A DNA stretch of 64,000 bases from a bacterium (lineage in GTDB: Bacteria; Sysuimicrobiota; Sysuimicrobiia; Sysuimicrobiales; Humicultoraceae), in the NCBI GenBank assembly GCA_031082185.1, contig JAVHLI010000003.1, positions 124,001 through 188,000 of the forward strand. The letters run 5' to 3'. Below are positions 28,154 through 36,977 of the stretch, piece by piece. The notes beneath the pieces were generated by a model. It searched no databases and was not told the DNA's origin. It worked only from the letters and a program-made list of their open reading frames with translations. Numbering within the stretch: position 1 is the stretch's first letter; each line of letters starts with the position of its first letter. The translations under genes and the position numbers were made by a program.

Positions 28154-29241
28154 GCCTGACCCTCCCCATCGTGAGTGACCTCGTGTTCGTAGAGCACGTG
28201 CATTCGTTCCGGTGCCAGCGTCAGGTAGACTTCGCCGCTCAGCAATTGCTCGCCGGGCGCGGCGTGGTCCACGATCCACTCCCTGCCAACTGCCTCAACC
28301 CAGTACCTCGCTAGCCCGCCCAGGAACGCCACGGTCTTCACCCTCCCTCGGAGGGCCGACAGGCCGGGTGCCGTGGGGAACGAGGCCGCCAACGACACGG
28401 TCTCTGGGCGCACGACCAGCAGCGCCGGACCAGGTTTCACGGCACTCTCGACGGGCAGGACGACCTCGTCCAGGCGAACTCGGCCGGGGGCGACCACCTG
28501 CACCGGCGCGAAGTTGGCCAGCCCCACGAAATCGGCCACGAACCGGTCGGCAGGCCGGTAGTAGATCTCCTGCGGCGCCCCAACCTGGACAATCCGGCCC
28601 TGGTTCATCACGGCGATGCGATCGGAGATGGAAAGGGCTTCCTCTTGGTCGTGGGTCACGTAGATCGTGGTCTTGCCCAGCGTCTGCTGAAGGCTGCGTA
28701 TCTCAGTCCGCACTCGGACGCGCAGCTTGGCGTCCAGGTTGGAGAGCGGCTCGTCGAGCAGCAGCACCTCCGGCTCGACCACAAGTGCCCGCGCCAGTGC
28801 CACGCGCTGCTGCTGGCCTCCGGAGAGCTGGTGAGGGAACTTGGACTCCTGGCCCGCCAGCCCGACCAGGTCCAGCACGCCGCCGATCCGACGCCGGGCC
28901 TGGGTGGACTCGACGCGTCGCATGCGCAGGCCGTACCCGACGTTCTCCGCCACGGTCATGTGCGGGAACAGCGCGTACTCCTGAAAGACCATCGCGGTGT
29001 TGCGGCGGTGCGCGGGGATGTTGGTGACCGGGACGTCACGCACGTAGATCTCCCCGGCGTCGGGGTGGTAGAACCCGGCCACCATTCGAAGCGTGGTGGT
29101 CTTGCCGCAACCTGAGGGCCCCAGCAGCGTGGTGAAGTTCCCCTCGGGCACGTCCAGGGACACGCGGTCCACCGCCAGCGTCGTACCCAGGCGCTTGGTG
29201 ACATTCACAAACCGTACGTGTGCCTCCGTCATGTCCCTCAT
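28150..29241 (-). CDS. ABC importer ATP-binding subunit (FbpC/AfuC-type), set 2
   Basis: The 363-residue ATPase has Walker [10 protein letters not shown], signature LSGGQQQR, Walker [12 protein letters not shown] and H-loop VTHDQ, with a C-terminal TOBE domain. ATG 29241 overlaps the permease stop (ATGA); a second ATG at 29232 is possible. It is close in sequence to the set 1 ATPase, so the two importers probably arose by duplication. It is encoded directly between its permease and iolN with ATGA overlaps on both sides, which ties transport to inositol catabolism. Confidence 0.92.
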   Translation of the reverse strand: MRDMTEAHVRFVNVTKRLGTTLAVDRVSLDVPEGNFTTLLGPSGCGKTTTLRMVAGFYHPDAGEIYVRDVPVTNIPAHRRNTAMVFQEYALFPHMTVAENVGYGLRMRRVESTQARRRIGGVLDLVGLAGQESKFPHQLSGGQQQRVALARALVVEPEVLLLDEPLSNLDAKLRVRVRTEIRSLQQTLGKTTIYVTHDQEEALSISDRIAVMNQGRIVQVGAPQEIYYRPADRFVADFVGLANFAPVQVVAPGRVRLDEVVLPVESAVKPGPALLVVRPETVSLAASFPTAPGLSALRGRVKTVAFLGGLARYWVEAVGREWIVDHAAPGEQLLSGEVYLTLAPERMHVLYEHEVTHDGEGQA

Positions 29242-30887
29242 CCCATTGGCGTCGAGCGCATCGTCCTGCCCACCACGGCCTGTGCCATGCCTACCGAGGC
29301 GAAGGTAATCAGCAGGAGCATGGTGGTCAGGGCCGCGGCGCCGCCCCAGATCCCGTTTCCGATCATGTTCAGAATGGCGAAGGTCGCCACGATGTTGCCC
29401 GGCGTGACCAGAAACACAACAATGCTGACGTTGGTCACCGACCGTATGAACGACACGGTGAACGCTCCCAGAAAGGCAGGCCGCAGCAGCGGCACGTAGA
29501 TGTCCCAGAGGACGCGCATCCCGCTGGCCCCTAGATTCGTCGCCGCTTCCTCAATGGACCGCTCGACCTGCTTGAGCGTTGCCACCGCGGCCTGATATCC
29601 CATCGGAAGGTGCCAGAAGGCAAGGGCCAGCGCCAGGATCCAGGGGGTCCCGACCAGTTCGACCGGCGGGCGGTTGAAAGCCAGCACGAAGCCCACACCG
29701 ATGAACACCCCGGGCAGAGCACCGGGCAGGACGGCCAGAAAGTCCAGCACGTGCCTCAGGGGCAGGCGGCGTGAGGTCAGGAACGCCACCGCGACGCCCA
29801 CCACACCGGTGATGATGCCGGCCATCGCGCCGATCTTCACGCTCGCCCACAGGGTCGGAATCCGGTCCATCGCCAGGCGCCAGTGCGTCAGGGACAAGGT
29901 CCAGTCCCGGCCCCACACCGCGGTCAGCGACCCGGCCACGACCCCAAAGTACACCAACCCGACCATTAGGCTCATCAGGACACAGAACAGGAAGGTGCCC
30001 CATTTCAGCACGGGGTGGGTCGGCGGCCGCTCGACCCGAGACCCCCTCCCGGTCACCGTGGTGTAGACCCTGCGGCTCACCCAGTAACGCTCGAGCAGGA
30101 ACAGGCAGGTCGTGGGGACGATCAACATTGCCACCACGAGCGCCGCGCCCTTCAGGTCTGCCAGCCCCTCCATGCGGAACCACGCCTCGGTGGCCAGCAG
30201 CGGGAAGCCGCCCGCAATGACGACCGCGTTGCCGAAATCGGCCAGCACCGAGATGGCGACCACGAGCGCCGCGCCGGCGATCCCGGGCCGGGCAAGGGCA
30301 AGCGAGATCGTACGGACTACAGCCCATTCGTCGGCGCCCAGATTCCTGGCGGCATGCTCCATGCTGGGATTGATCCCCTCCAGCACCCCGATGATGATGA
30401 GCATCGCCAGGGGAAAGAACGCCACAGTCTGGACGAGCCACAGCCCGTGCCAACCAAAGATGTTGGCGTCGAGCCCCAGAACTGTCTTTGTGATCAGTCC
30501 CTGCCGACCAAACATCAGGATGTAGGCAAATGCCACCATGAACGGGGGGGCAAATATGGGCAGCACAGCGATGTTGCGGAAGAAACGCCGTCCGGGCACG
30601 TCCGGGCGGGTGACGGCAAAGGCGAAAATCAGTCCTGAGAGCGTCGCCGTCAGGGTGGAGATCACCATCATCACCATGCTGTTGCGGGCCGCCTGCATCC
30701 ATCGTACGCTCTTGGGAATATCCAGGTAGTCCTGCAGTGCCGGATAGACCAGCACACGAAAGGCCGGATACAGCACGAAGAGCCCAAGCATGAGCGCAGC
30801 GCCGATGAAGGCAAGCGCGACACCGGGATCACCGGCCTGACGCCGGACCTCTCCCCAGCGGATCACGGCCACAGACTCTGCCACCAT
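29238..30887 (-). CDS. ABC importer permease, double-domain FbpB/AfuB type, set 2
   Basis: The 549-residue protein has the usual FbpB length with about 12 transmembrane helices in two BPD_transp_1 units. EAA-like loops are seen in EHAARNLGADEWAVVRTI and IEEAATNLGASGMRVLWDI. FLVTPGNIVATFAIL near the C-terminus parallels the FLVTPRVNLSTALIL of set 1. It is coupled to the ATPase downstream and separated from its binding protein by a hairpin-containing gap of 76 bases. Confidence 0.91.
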   Translation of the reverse strand: MVAESVAVIRWGEVRRQAGDPGVALAFIGAALMLGLFVLYPAFRVLVYPALQDYLDIPKSVRWMQAARNSMVMMVISTLTATLSGLIFAFAVTRPDVPGRRFFRNIAVLPIFAPPFMVAFAYILMFGRQGLITKTVLGLDANIFGWHGLWLVQTVAFFPLAMLIIIGVLEGINPSMEHAARNLGADEWAVVRTISLALARPGIAGAALVVAISVLADFGNAVVIAGGFPLLATEAWFRMEGLADLKGAALVVAMLIVPTTCLFLLERYWVSRRVYTTVTGRGSRVERPPTHPVLKWGTFLFCVLMSLMVGLVYFGVVAGSLTAVWGRDWTLSLTHWRLAMDRIPTLWASVKIGAMAGIITGVVGVAVAFLTSRRLPLRHVLDFLAVLPGALPGVFIGVGFVLAFNRPPVELVGTPWILALALAFWHLPMGYQAAVATLKQVERSIEEAATNLGASGMRVLWDIYVPLLRPAFLGAFTVSFIRSVTNVSIVVFLVTPGNIVATFAILNMIGNGIWGGAAALTTMLLLITFASVGMAQAVVGRTMRSTPMG

Positions 30888-30893
30888 CCCTCA

Positions 30894-30934
30894 GGGGTGG
30901 CCCCGGACACTGAACAAGTGCCGGGGCACACCCC
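30894..30934. repeat. intercistronic hairpin between binding protein and permease, set 2
   Basis: GGGGTG-g-CCCCGG-a-CACT pairs with AGTG-CCGGGG-ca-CACCCC around a short loop. The position matches the set 1 hairpin (between binding-protein stop and permease start) although the sequence is unrelated. No U tract is seen. Confidence 0.7.
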
Positions 30935-30963
30935 GCAGAGGATTCGGCAACATGCGCGCACTA

Positions 30964-31983
30964 CTAGCGCCCGATCTCCCGCGTCCATCGCTCGCGAACC
31001 CGAGTCATGTTCTCGATAGACCAGGCGAGGTCGTACTTGACGAACTTCAAGTCCTCGAACCTAGTTGCCCCCATGGGCACCGGCACGTCGGCCCGCACCG
31101 GGTAGCGGTACCCGAACTTGGCGTTGATGTCCTGCGGGGTCCGACTGGCCAGGAAGTCTACGTAGGCCTTGGCTCCCTCTGGGTTCGGACCGCCCTTGAT
31201 AATGGAAACGGCGCCCACCTCAAACCCGGTATCAGGCGGGACGATGGTCTCCAGCGGTTGCATCCCTGCCAAACGGGCGCCTATACCCTCATGCGCCCAC
31301 TGCATGCCCACTATGCCCTCGCCGCGGGCCAGCAGGGTGATGGTGCCGGGTGCGGTGGGCGTGAACTGCGAGGCGTTGGCATTCAGGGCGCGCAGGTATG
31401 CCCATGCGCGATCCTCGCCCAGACGGAAGATTTGCGCGGCAACGAAGATGTAGCCGCCACCGGTCGTGATCGGGCTCGGCATGATGAAGTGCCCTCTGAA
31501 CTCCGGCCGGAGGAAATCGTCCCAAGTGGCCGGCTTGGGCACGCGGCGCGGGACCATTTCACGGTCCCACCGGTCGGTGTTGATGATAATCGCCAGGGCT
31601 CCAAGATACCAACCGTGCCAGAACCCATTGGGATCGATGTAGACCGGGCTGACCTTGGCCTCGGCAAACGCCGGCGACTTGTAGGCCAGTAGCAGGCCCT
31701 CGCGCGCCAGCGGGATGTGGAAGTCCCGGGAGCCGCCCGTGAAGATGTCGGCGCGCGGCTTGTCTTTCTCGGCTCGAATCCGCGCCGCGATCGTACCGGC
31801 TGCGGCAACGCTGAGGGCCTCCACCGAGATGCCCGTCCGCCTGGTGAACTCGCGGTTCACCATCGTGGTCTCGAGATCCGGCAGGGCTGAGTAGACGATG
31901 ATCCTGGTCGGCTGCGCCTGAGTGGTTCCCACGCCGACCAGCACGAGCGCCAGCAGCAATCCCATTGCGATCAATCGCTTCAT
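30964..31983 (-). CDS. extracellular solute-binding protein (AfuA/FbpA-like), set 2
   Basis: ATG 31983 is preceded by a GGAGGAGGGGAGAG Shine-Dalgarno region and starts a signal peptide KRLIAMGLLLALVLVGVGTTQA. The mature protein (339 residues in total) has RADIFTGGSRDFHIPLAREG, where set 1 has its DVWFGGTGDPH loop, then SPITTGGGYIF and GFEVGAVSIIKGGPNP. It belongs to the same family as set 1 but is clearly diverged, so the two importers may bind different substrates. It is the first gene of importer set 2, downstream of the HAD phosphatase. Confidence 0.88.
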   Translation of the reverse strand: MKRLIAMGLLLALVLVGVGTTQAQPTRIIVYSALPDLETTMVNREFTRRTGISVEALSVAAAGTIAARIRAEKDKPRADIFTGGSRDFHIPLAREGLLLAYKSPAFAEAKVSPVYIDPNGFWHGWYLGALAIIINTDRWDREMVPRRVPKPATWDDFLRPEFRGHFIMPSPITTGGGYIFVAAQIFRLGEDRAWAYLRALNANASQFTPTAPGTITLLARGEGIVGMQWAHEGIGARLAGMQPLETIVPPDTGFEVGAVSIIKGGPNPEGAKAYVDFLASRTPQDINAKFGYRYPVRADVPVPMGATRFEDLKFVKYDLAWSIENMTRVRERWTREIGR

Positions 31984-32041
31984 GCTCTCCCCTCCTCCGA
32001 TACTGATCTTGTTCAACCGCACGACGTGCCTTCGCCGACCT

Positions 32042-32878
32042 TCATGCCCTTTCCCCGGGTGCCAGAATGAATCGCTCGATCACCTCCTGGAGACCGTGAT
32101 CGTTGTTGCTGGGAGCCACGTAGTCCGCACGGGCGCGCAGGGCCTCGGGGGCGTTCGCCATCGCCACCCCCAGCCCGGCGTACTCAATCATCGCAAGGTC
32201 GTTCAGGTTGTCGCCGACGGCGATGATCTCTTCTCTGCGCAGTCCCAAACGCGCCGCCGCCGCCTGCAGCGCCGTGCCTTTGTCCACGCCTGGGGGCAGG
32301 ATCTCCAGGTAGATGGTCTCCGAGAAGACGTGATTCACCGGATAGGGCAACAGATGGATGTCACCTACGACCGCTTCCAGCGCAGGCCGCTCCCCAATGA
32401 TGAGGATCTTCATCGGGTCCTTCTTCAGCCAGTCGGCCAGGTCGCCCACCGGCTCGGCACGCAGGCCGTCCTTGCCCTGGTAGGTCTCCGTGAGCTCGTT
32501 CATCGCCGGGACGTAGACACGATCGTCCGTGTATAGGTGCGGCTGCACGGTGGGGTGCCGACGCAGGATGCGCAGGACGTCCTTCGCCTGATCCAGTGCC
32601 AGCGGCCTGTGCAACCAGATCTCATCGTGAGCGAAATCGTAGACCAGGCCGCCGTTGTACAGAATAGCGGGTGAATCGGCGCCCAACCGCTCGACGAACT
32701 GCTTCGCCGACGGCCAGATGCGGCCGGTGGCCAGACACACGCGGACGCCGCGCGACTGCGCCGCCGCAACGGCCGCCCGCACCTGAGGCGTTATCTCACG
32801 GGCGGCGTTTACCAGCGTCCCGTCTATGTCTACCACCAGGAGCCGGCAGCGCACTCGATCGCCCGCCATCTCACCCAT
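32042..32878 (-). CDS. HAD-superfamily Cof-type phosphatase
   Basis: The 278-residue protein has HAD motif I VVDIDGTLV near the N-terminus, motif II CLATGR, a type IIB cap with LHRPLALDQ and LYTDD, Lys in the VDKGTAL segment, and motif IV VGDNLNDLAMIEYAG. Members hydrolyse sugar phosphates in the cytoplasm. ATG 32878 overlaps the Gfo/Idh gene stop; ATG 32869 is an alternative start. Between an inositol-type dehydrogenase and an Afu-type importer it could remove phosphate from an imported sugar or inositol phosphate; this is inference. Confidence 0.86.
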   Translation of the reverse strand: MGEMAGDRVRCRLLVVDIDGTLVNAAREITPQVRAAVAAAQSRGVRVCLATGRIWPSAKQFVERLGADSPAILYNGGLVYDFAHDEIWLHRPLALDQAKDVLRILRRHPTVQPHLYTDDRVYVPAMNELTETYQGKDGLRAEPVGDLADWLKKDPMKILIIGERPALEAVVGDIHLLPYPVNHVFSETIYLEILPPGVDKGTALQAAAARLGLRREEIIAVGDNLNDLAMIEYAGLGVAMANAPEALRARADYVAPSNNDHGLQEVIERFILAPGERA

Positions 32879-33857
32879 CAAGGGGTAACCGCACCACGCC
32901 ACCGCCCCGCACCGCGCGGTAGACGGCTTCCACCAGCTCTGTCGCCCGGTAGCCGTCCTCGGCGGTCACCGCCGGGGGCTTTTCGCCGAGGGCGGCATCA
33001 ATGAACAACCTGTCCTGCTCGATGTAGCCCCACTTCTGATCGAAGGGCATGTGGAAGCAGTCCACGGCCTCAACCTGCTCTCGAACCCCAGGGCTGAACC
33101 ACGCGCGCTCCAGCTCCTCGGTCACGATCGTCGAGTGGACGCCGTAGATCTCAACCCGTTCGTACGGAAACAGCCAGGACGTGTGCGCCACGCTTGTCAC
33201 GGACGCCACCAGGCCGCTGTGGAACTTGAAAAGCAAGGTAAACCCGTCGAGTTCCTCGTAGGCGCTCTGGCGGGCGCTGCCGGTGACCTCGGCGACATCG
33301 CCGAACAGGAACCGCCCCATGTCAAACAGGTGCACGGGCGTCTCGTACAGGTACCCGCCGGTCACCGACCGGTCGCCCGTCCAGACCGGTTGCTGCAGCT
33401 CTCCCCGGTTGTGCTTCATCTGTGCCAGACGGGGCACAACGCGGCCTTCCTCGATACGCTGCTTGGCAAACCGGTATACGTTGGAGAACCGCCGGTTGAA
33501 CCCGATCTGATAGACGCCCTTCGCCCGCCCGGCCGCGTCCCGGATCGTCCGGGCGCCGTCGAGCGAGGTCGCCATCGGCTTCTCGGAGAAGACGTGCAGC
33601 CCCGCGTTCAGCGCGGTGACCACGGGCTCCACATGTTGCACGTTGGGCGTGCAGATGAAGACCGCCTGCGCGCCGGCATCCATCAGGGCAGGCAGCCCAT
33701 CCGACGGTGTCGTTTCCACCTCAGCCGCCAGACGCGCTGCAGCGGCCGGCGCCACGTCCGCGATCCCAACCAACTCCACGCGCGGATCCCGCTTCAAAAT
33801 CAGCGCGTGGATCCGGCCGATGAATCCTGCTCCCAGCACACCAACCCTGATGCTCAT
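32871..33857 (-). CDS. Gfo/Idh/MocA oxidoreductase (candidate inositol 2-dehydrogenase)
   Basis: ATG 33857 gives 328 residues with the dinucleotide motif GVLGAGFIGRIHALIL, the cofactor/catalytic EKPMATSLDGA, GFNRRF, and a catalytic-region His in ETPVHLFDMGRFLFGD. The family includes IolG, which oxidises myo-inositol to scyllo-inosose, the step needed before IolM and IolN here. No other candidate IolG is in the window, so the role is inferred from context; the His region is not identical to classical IolG. A frame extending to 33992 lies in the next gene. Confidence 0.82.
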   Translation of the reverse strand: MSIRVGVLGAGFIGRIHALILKRDPRVELVGIADVAPAAAARLAAEVETTPSDGLPALMDAGAQAVFICTPNVQHVEPVVTALNAGLHVFSEKPMATSLDGARTIRDAAGRAKGVYQIGFNRRFSNVYRFAKQRIEEGRVVPRLAQMKHNRGELQQPVWTGDRSVTGGYLYETPVHLFDMGRFLFGDVAEVTGSARQSAYEELDGFTLLFKFHSGLVASVTSVAHTSWLFPYERVEIYGVHSTIVTEELERAWFSPGVREQVEAVDCFHMPFDQKWGYIEQDRLFIDAALGEKPPAVTAEDGYRATELVEAVYRAVRGGGVVRLPLDG

Positions 33858-33876
33858 CTCCTCGCTCCTTTGGCTC

Positions 33877-34710
33877 TCAGGCAAACAGTCGCACCATGCT
33901 GTCGTGCCCGCGCCGCGCGATCTCGGCAGGGGGCCAGGCCCAGTACTCCGGCCGGAACAGCTCGAGGGAGTAGGCGCCGCGATATCCCGCATCCTCCAGC
34001 CGCGCGATCATGGGTTTCAGGGGAATGACCCCCTCGCCCGGCAGCAGCCGATGGGAATCACCCAGGCCTGCAGGGTCGCCGGGCTCGGCGTCGTCTAGGT
34101 GGACGATGAAGACGCGGGAGCCGTCAAGGCCTTCCAGGTCCTCCAGCCGTGACCCGCCCGCGTAGAAGTGAAACGCGTCAACGACGAGGCCTACGATGGG
34201 ATCCCCCACCTCGTCGAGGATGCCCCTGGCAGCGCGCAGGGTATTGACCGAGCACGTAGGGAATCCAAGGAACTCAAACCCGACCTTCACCCCAAACGCC
34301 CTGGCGACGGCGGCCATGGCGGCCAGCGCCGCGACAGTCTGCGACCGCATCCCTGCGTCCATGGAACCCGCCTCACCCTGGGCCAGGAAGCTGGGCACCG
34401 CCACTACATACGGCGCGTCCAGGGCCCGGGCCCACTCACAGAAGACCCGGCAACGCGCCAGGATCTCCTCCAGGCGCGCGCCGGTCCGGAGCGTCGAGTC
34501 TTCCAACGCGTTGATGCTGAGCACCTCCACGCCGGCATCGCGGAGCCGGCCGCGCAGGGCGGGAAGCGTGCCGCCCGAACCGAGGTACCGCTCGATCTTC
34601 GTGTCCCTCAGCTCAACGGCCTGATACCCGGCCTCTCCAGCCACCCGGATGTCGGTCTCGATGTCAACGTGCTCACCGGTGGTGGCGCCGTTCAGTCCGA
34701 ATCGCTTCAT
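33877..34710 (-). CDS. sugar phosphate isomerase/epimerase family protein (IolE/IolI-like)
   Basis: The 277-residue AP-endonuclease-2-like TIM barrel starts at ATG 34710, overlapping the iolM stop (ATGA). AGEAGYQAVELRDTKI, VGFEFLGFPTCSVNT, LVVDAFHFYAGGS and VHLDDAEPGDPAGLGD-HRLLPGEG give the Glu/Asp/His metal set of the fold. It differs from IolO and from the Hyi-like protein, so the window encodes three such barrels. Its place between iolM and the dehydrogenase suggests an isomerisation or epimerisation of an inosose or keto-acid. The substrate is unknown. Confidence 0.82.
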   Translation of the reverse strand: MKRFGLNGATTGEHVDIETDIRVAGEAGYQAVELRDTKIERYLGSGGTLPALRGRLRDAGVEVLSINALEDSTLRTGARLEEILARCRVFCEWARALDAPYVVAVPSFLAQGEAGSMDAGMRSQTVAALAAMAAVARAFGVKVGFEFLGFPTCSVNTLRAARGILDEVGDPIVGLVVDAFHFYAGGSRLEDLEGLDGSRVFIVHLDDAEPGDPAGLGDSHRLLPGEGVIPLKPMIARLEDAGYRGAYSLELFRPEYWAWPPAEIARRGHDSMVRLFA

Positions 34711-35876
34711 GGCAGCACGAGGATCTTGCCGCCCTCCCGCTTGGTGGCCGTCTGTATGGCCTCTACCCCGCGATCAAGCGGGAACCGGTTCGTGACAATC
34801 TGCGTCATGTCAATCCGGCGCGCCGCCATCAACCGTATCACCGACGGGAAGTTCCCGTATCCCGAGTGGCCCTGCGCGCCGTACAACTGCGCCGCGCGGG
34901 TCTGGAAGTTCTCAAGGTACATCGGCACGCGTTCGGAGGCCCGGCCGATGATCACTATCTTGCCGCCCACGGCCATGCTCGCTTCCATCTCGGGGATGGT
35001 CAGCGGCGGAGACCCCGCGGCCTCGAAGTGCAGGTCGGCCCCTTCGCCCTTGGTGGCTTCCATGATCACGTCGCGCGGTCTTGTTCCCTGACGCCCGAGA
35101 TCAACGGGGTCGTAGGCGAAGTCGGCGCCCATCTTCTTGGCCAGCTCCCGTCGCGCCGGGGAAACATCGAACGCGATGACGCGGCCCGCTCCTGCCGCCT
35201 TGGCAAGGGCGACCCCGGCCAGCCCGATCGGCCCTGTTCCAAAGACCGTAACGTACCCGCCCGGCTTGAAACCGCCGGCCCTGGAGAACATAGCATTGTA
35301 GGACACGCAGGTGGGTTCGCACACCGCGCCGGCCTCGTAGGCGCGATCCATGCTGCCGTAGACCTCGGCCAGTTCGTTAATCTTCCAGCAGTACTTGGCG
35401 CCGATTACGATGAACTCGGCCATGGCGCCGTGGATCGTGAAGCCGATCTCCTCGAGCTGCAGGCACTGATTGGGATATCCGTTGCGGCAGGGAACGCACT
35501 CGCCGCACCAGATCATCTCCTCTGCGGTAACCATGTCGCCCACGACCAGATCTGTGACCTCGGAGCCAACCTCAGCGACCTCGCCGGAGAACTCGTGGCC
35601 GAGGAATGCCGGGAACTTGGTCAGCCCGGGGTAGAGCATGTAGCCGTCCTTGTCGGTCTCGTAGAAGTGCACGTCCGAGCCGCAGATACCGCACGCCCGG
35701 ACCCGTAGCCTCACGTCCTTCGGGCCGAGCGGAGCGTCAGGCAGGTCTGCTAGGCGCAGCTTGGGACGGTGCCAAACACTACTGCCGGTGACCGCCTTCC
35801 CGGTGGTGCGCTCAAACTCGCTCACCTTGTAGCCGTCGCGCGGCTTCCACTCGGCTTCTAGCAACAAGCCCTTCAT
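34707..35876 (-). CDS. iolM: scyllo-inosose 3-dehydrogenase, Zn-dependent ADH family
   Basis: IolM oxidises scyllo-inosose to 3-dehydro-scyllo-inosose. ATG 35876 follows AGGAGG. The 389-residue protein has the catalytic-zinc region ACGICGSDVHFYETDKDGY, PAFLGHEFSGEV, the structural-zinc tetracysteine CGECVPCRNGYPNQC, and the Rossmann motif VFGTGPIGLAGVALA. The unusual N-terminal LLEAEWKPRDGYK and the GYMLYPGLTKFPAFLGHEFSG run correspond to what I recall of TM0412 of Thermotoga maritima. It is the first enzyme gene after the LacI regulator, 24 bases downstream of it. Confidence 0.87.
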   Translation of the reverse strand: MKGLLLEAEWKPRDGYKVSEFERTTGKAVTGSSVWHRPKLRLADLPDAPLGPKDVRLRVRACGICGSDVHFYETDKDGYMLYPGLTKFPAFLGHEFSGEVAEVGSEVTDLVVGDMVTAEEMIWCGECVPCRNGYPNQCLQLEEIGFTIHGAMAEFIVIGAKYCWKINELAEVYGSMDRAYEAGAVCEPTCVSYNAMFSRAGGFKPGGYVTVFGTGPIGLAGVALAKAAGAGRVIAFDVSPARRELAKKMGADFAYDPVDLGRQGTRPRDVIMEATKGEGADLHFEAAGSPPLTIPEMEASMAVGGKIVIIGRASERVPMYLENFQTRAAQLYGAQGHSGYGNFPSVIRLMAARRIDMTQIVTNRFPLDRGVEAIQTATKREGGKILVLP

Positions 35877-35900
35877 CTCTCCATCCCCTCCTTAGTTAGG

Positions 35901-36926
35901 TCACTTGCTCTGGGTGCGCGTAAGATTTGCCCCACATGATTCCCGAACAACGAGTCGCGGTTCCAGCACCAACCGGCGCGGCCGGGATGCCCCGCCGTTG
36001 AGCAGTTCCAGCAGCCGCTCCATTGCCAGGCGACCCATCTGGTACTTGGGCTGCGCTACGGTCGTAAGCGGAGGTTCAACGAGCGAGGCGAAGGTGATGT
36101 CGTCGAATCCAACCACCGCGACGTCGCCGGGGAGCCGACGCCCACGGCGATGGAGATCCTCCATTGCCCCGATTGCCATCAGGTCGTTGGCGGCTACGAT
36201 GGCCGTGAACTTCACCCGCTGGCGCACAAGCGCTTCAACCGCCGCGGCGCCGCCTTCGGGACGAAAACCGCCGTCGAAGACCAGAGTGGGGTCGAACCGT
36301 ACCCCAGAGGCGCCGAGGGCATCCCGATAGCCGGCCAGACGCTCCCTGGCCACCGGCAGGGTCGCCGGCCCTCCGATGAAGGCGATGCGCCGGTGACCGA
36401 GACGCAGCAGGTGCTCGACCGCCTCGCGCTCCCCCCGACGGTTGTCCACCAGCACTGCATCCATGTCCACCCCGTCCGGGGCCCGGGCGATCAGCACCGC
36501 GTGCATCCGCTGGCGCCGCAGCATCCTCAGGTGCTCGGTGTTGGCGCCCACCGTGGTGAAGATAAAGCCGTCCACCATGCGCTTTCGCAGCAATGCGAGA
36601 TAACTGCGCTCCTTGGCAAGATCCTCGTAGGTGTTGCACAGCAGGACCGCGAAGCCGGCCTGGTTTGCGACGTCCTCGATTCCACGAACGATCGCCGGAA
36701 AGAAAGGGTTGCTGATGTCGGGCACGATCAGGCCGATCGTGCGGGTGACGCGGTTCTTCAGGCCCTGAGCCACAAGGTTGGGTTGATAACGCAGTCGCGC
36801 CACGGCGGCCAGCACCCGGCTGCGCGTCGCCGCTGCGACCCGGTGATCGCTCTTGCTCACGACCCGTGAAACAGTGGCGACCGATACTCGAGCTGCCTCA
36901 GCCACCTCCCGGATCGTCGCGGTCAC
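35901..36926 (-). CDS. LacI-family transcriptional regulator of the inositol cluster
   Basis: GTG 36926, with GGAGG upstream, starts a 341-residue repressor. The N-terminal helix-turn-helix reads IREVAEAARVSVATVSRVVS, the hinge helix is RYQPNLVAQGLKN, and the sugar-binding core starts RTIGLIVPDISNPFFPAIV. It heads the long minus-strand operon. A near-palindromic operator with the typical CG centre lies about 50 bases upstream (36978-36997), implying autoregulation together with the downstream genes. The effector is probably an inositol pathway intermediate, by context only. Confidence 0.92.
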   Translation of the reverse strand: MTATIREVAEAARVSVATVSRVVSKSDHRVAAATRSRVLAAVARLRYQPNLVAQGLKNRVTRTIGLIVPDISNPFFPAIVRGIEDVANQAGFAVLLCNTYEDLAKERSYLALLRKRMVDGFIFTTVGANTEHLRMLRRQRMHAVLIARAPDGVDMDAVLVDNRRGEREAVEHLLRLGHRRIAFIGGPATLPVARERLAGYRDALGASGVRFDPTLVFDGGFRPEGGAAAVEALVRQRVKFTAIVAANDLMAIGAMEDLHRRGRRLPGDVAVVGFDDITFASLVEPPLTTVAQPKYQMGRLAMERLLELLNGGASRPRRLVLEPRLVVRESCGANLTRTQSK

Positions 36927-36977
36927 CTGCAGGCCTCCGGCGTCAGAATCATCAAAAGCGCGCCACGCTCATGGATA

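Noticed and set aside
21766-31983. Ferric iron ABC importers
   Set aside because: This is the default family name, but the location among sugar enzymes, the GGTGDPH loop and the absence of any iron-related gene make it weak; kept only as an alternative.
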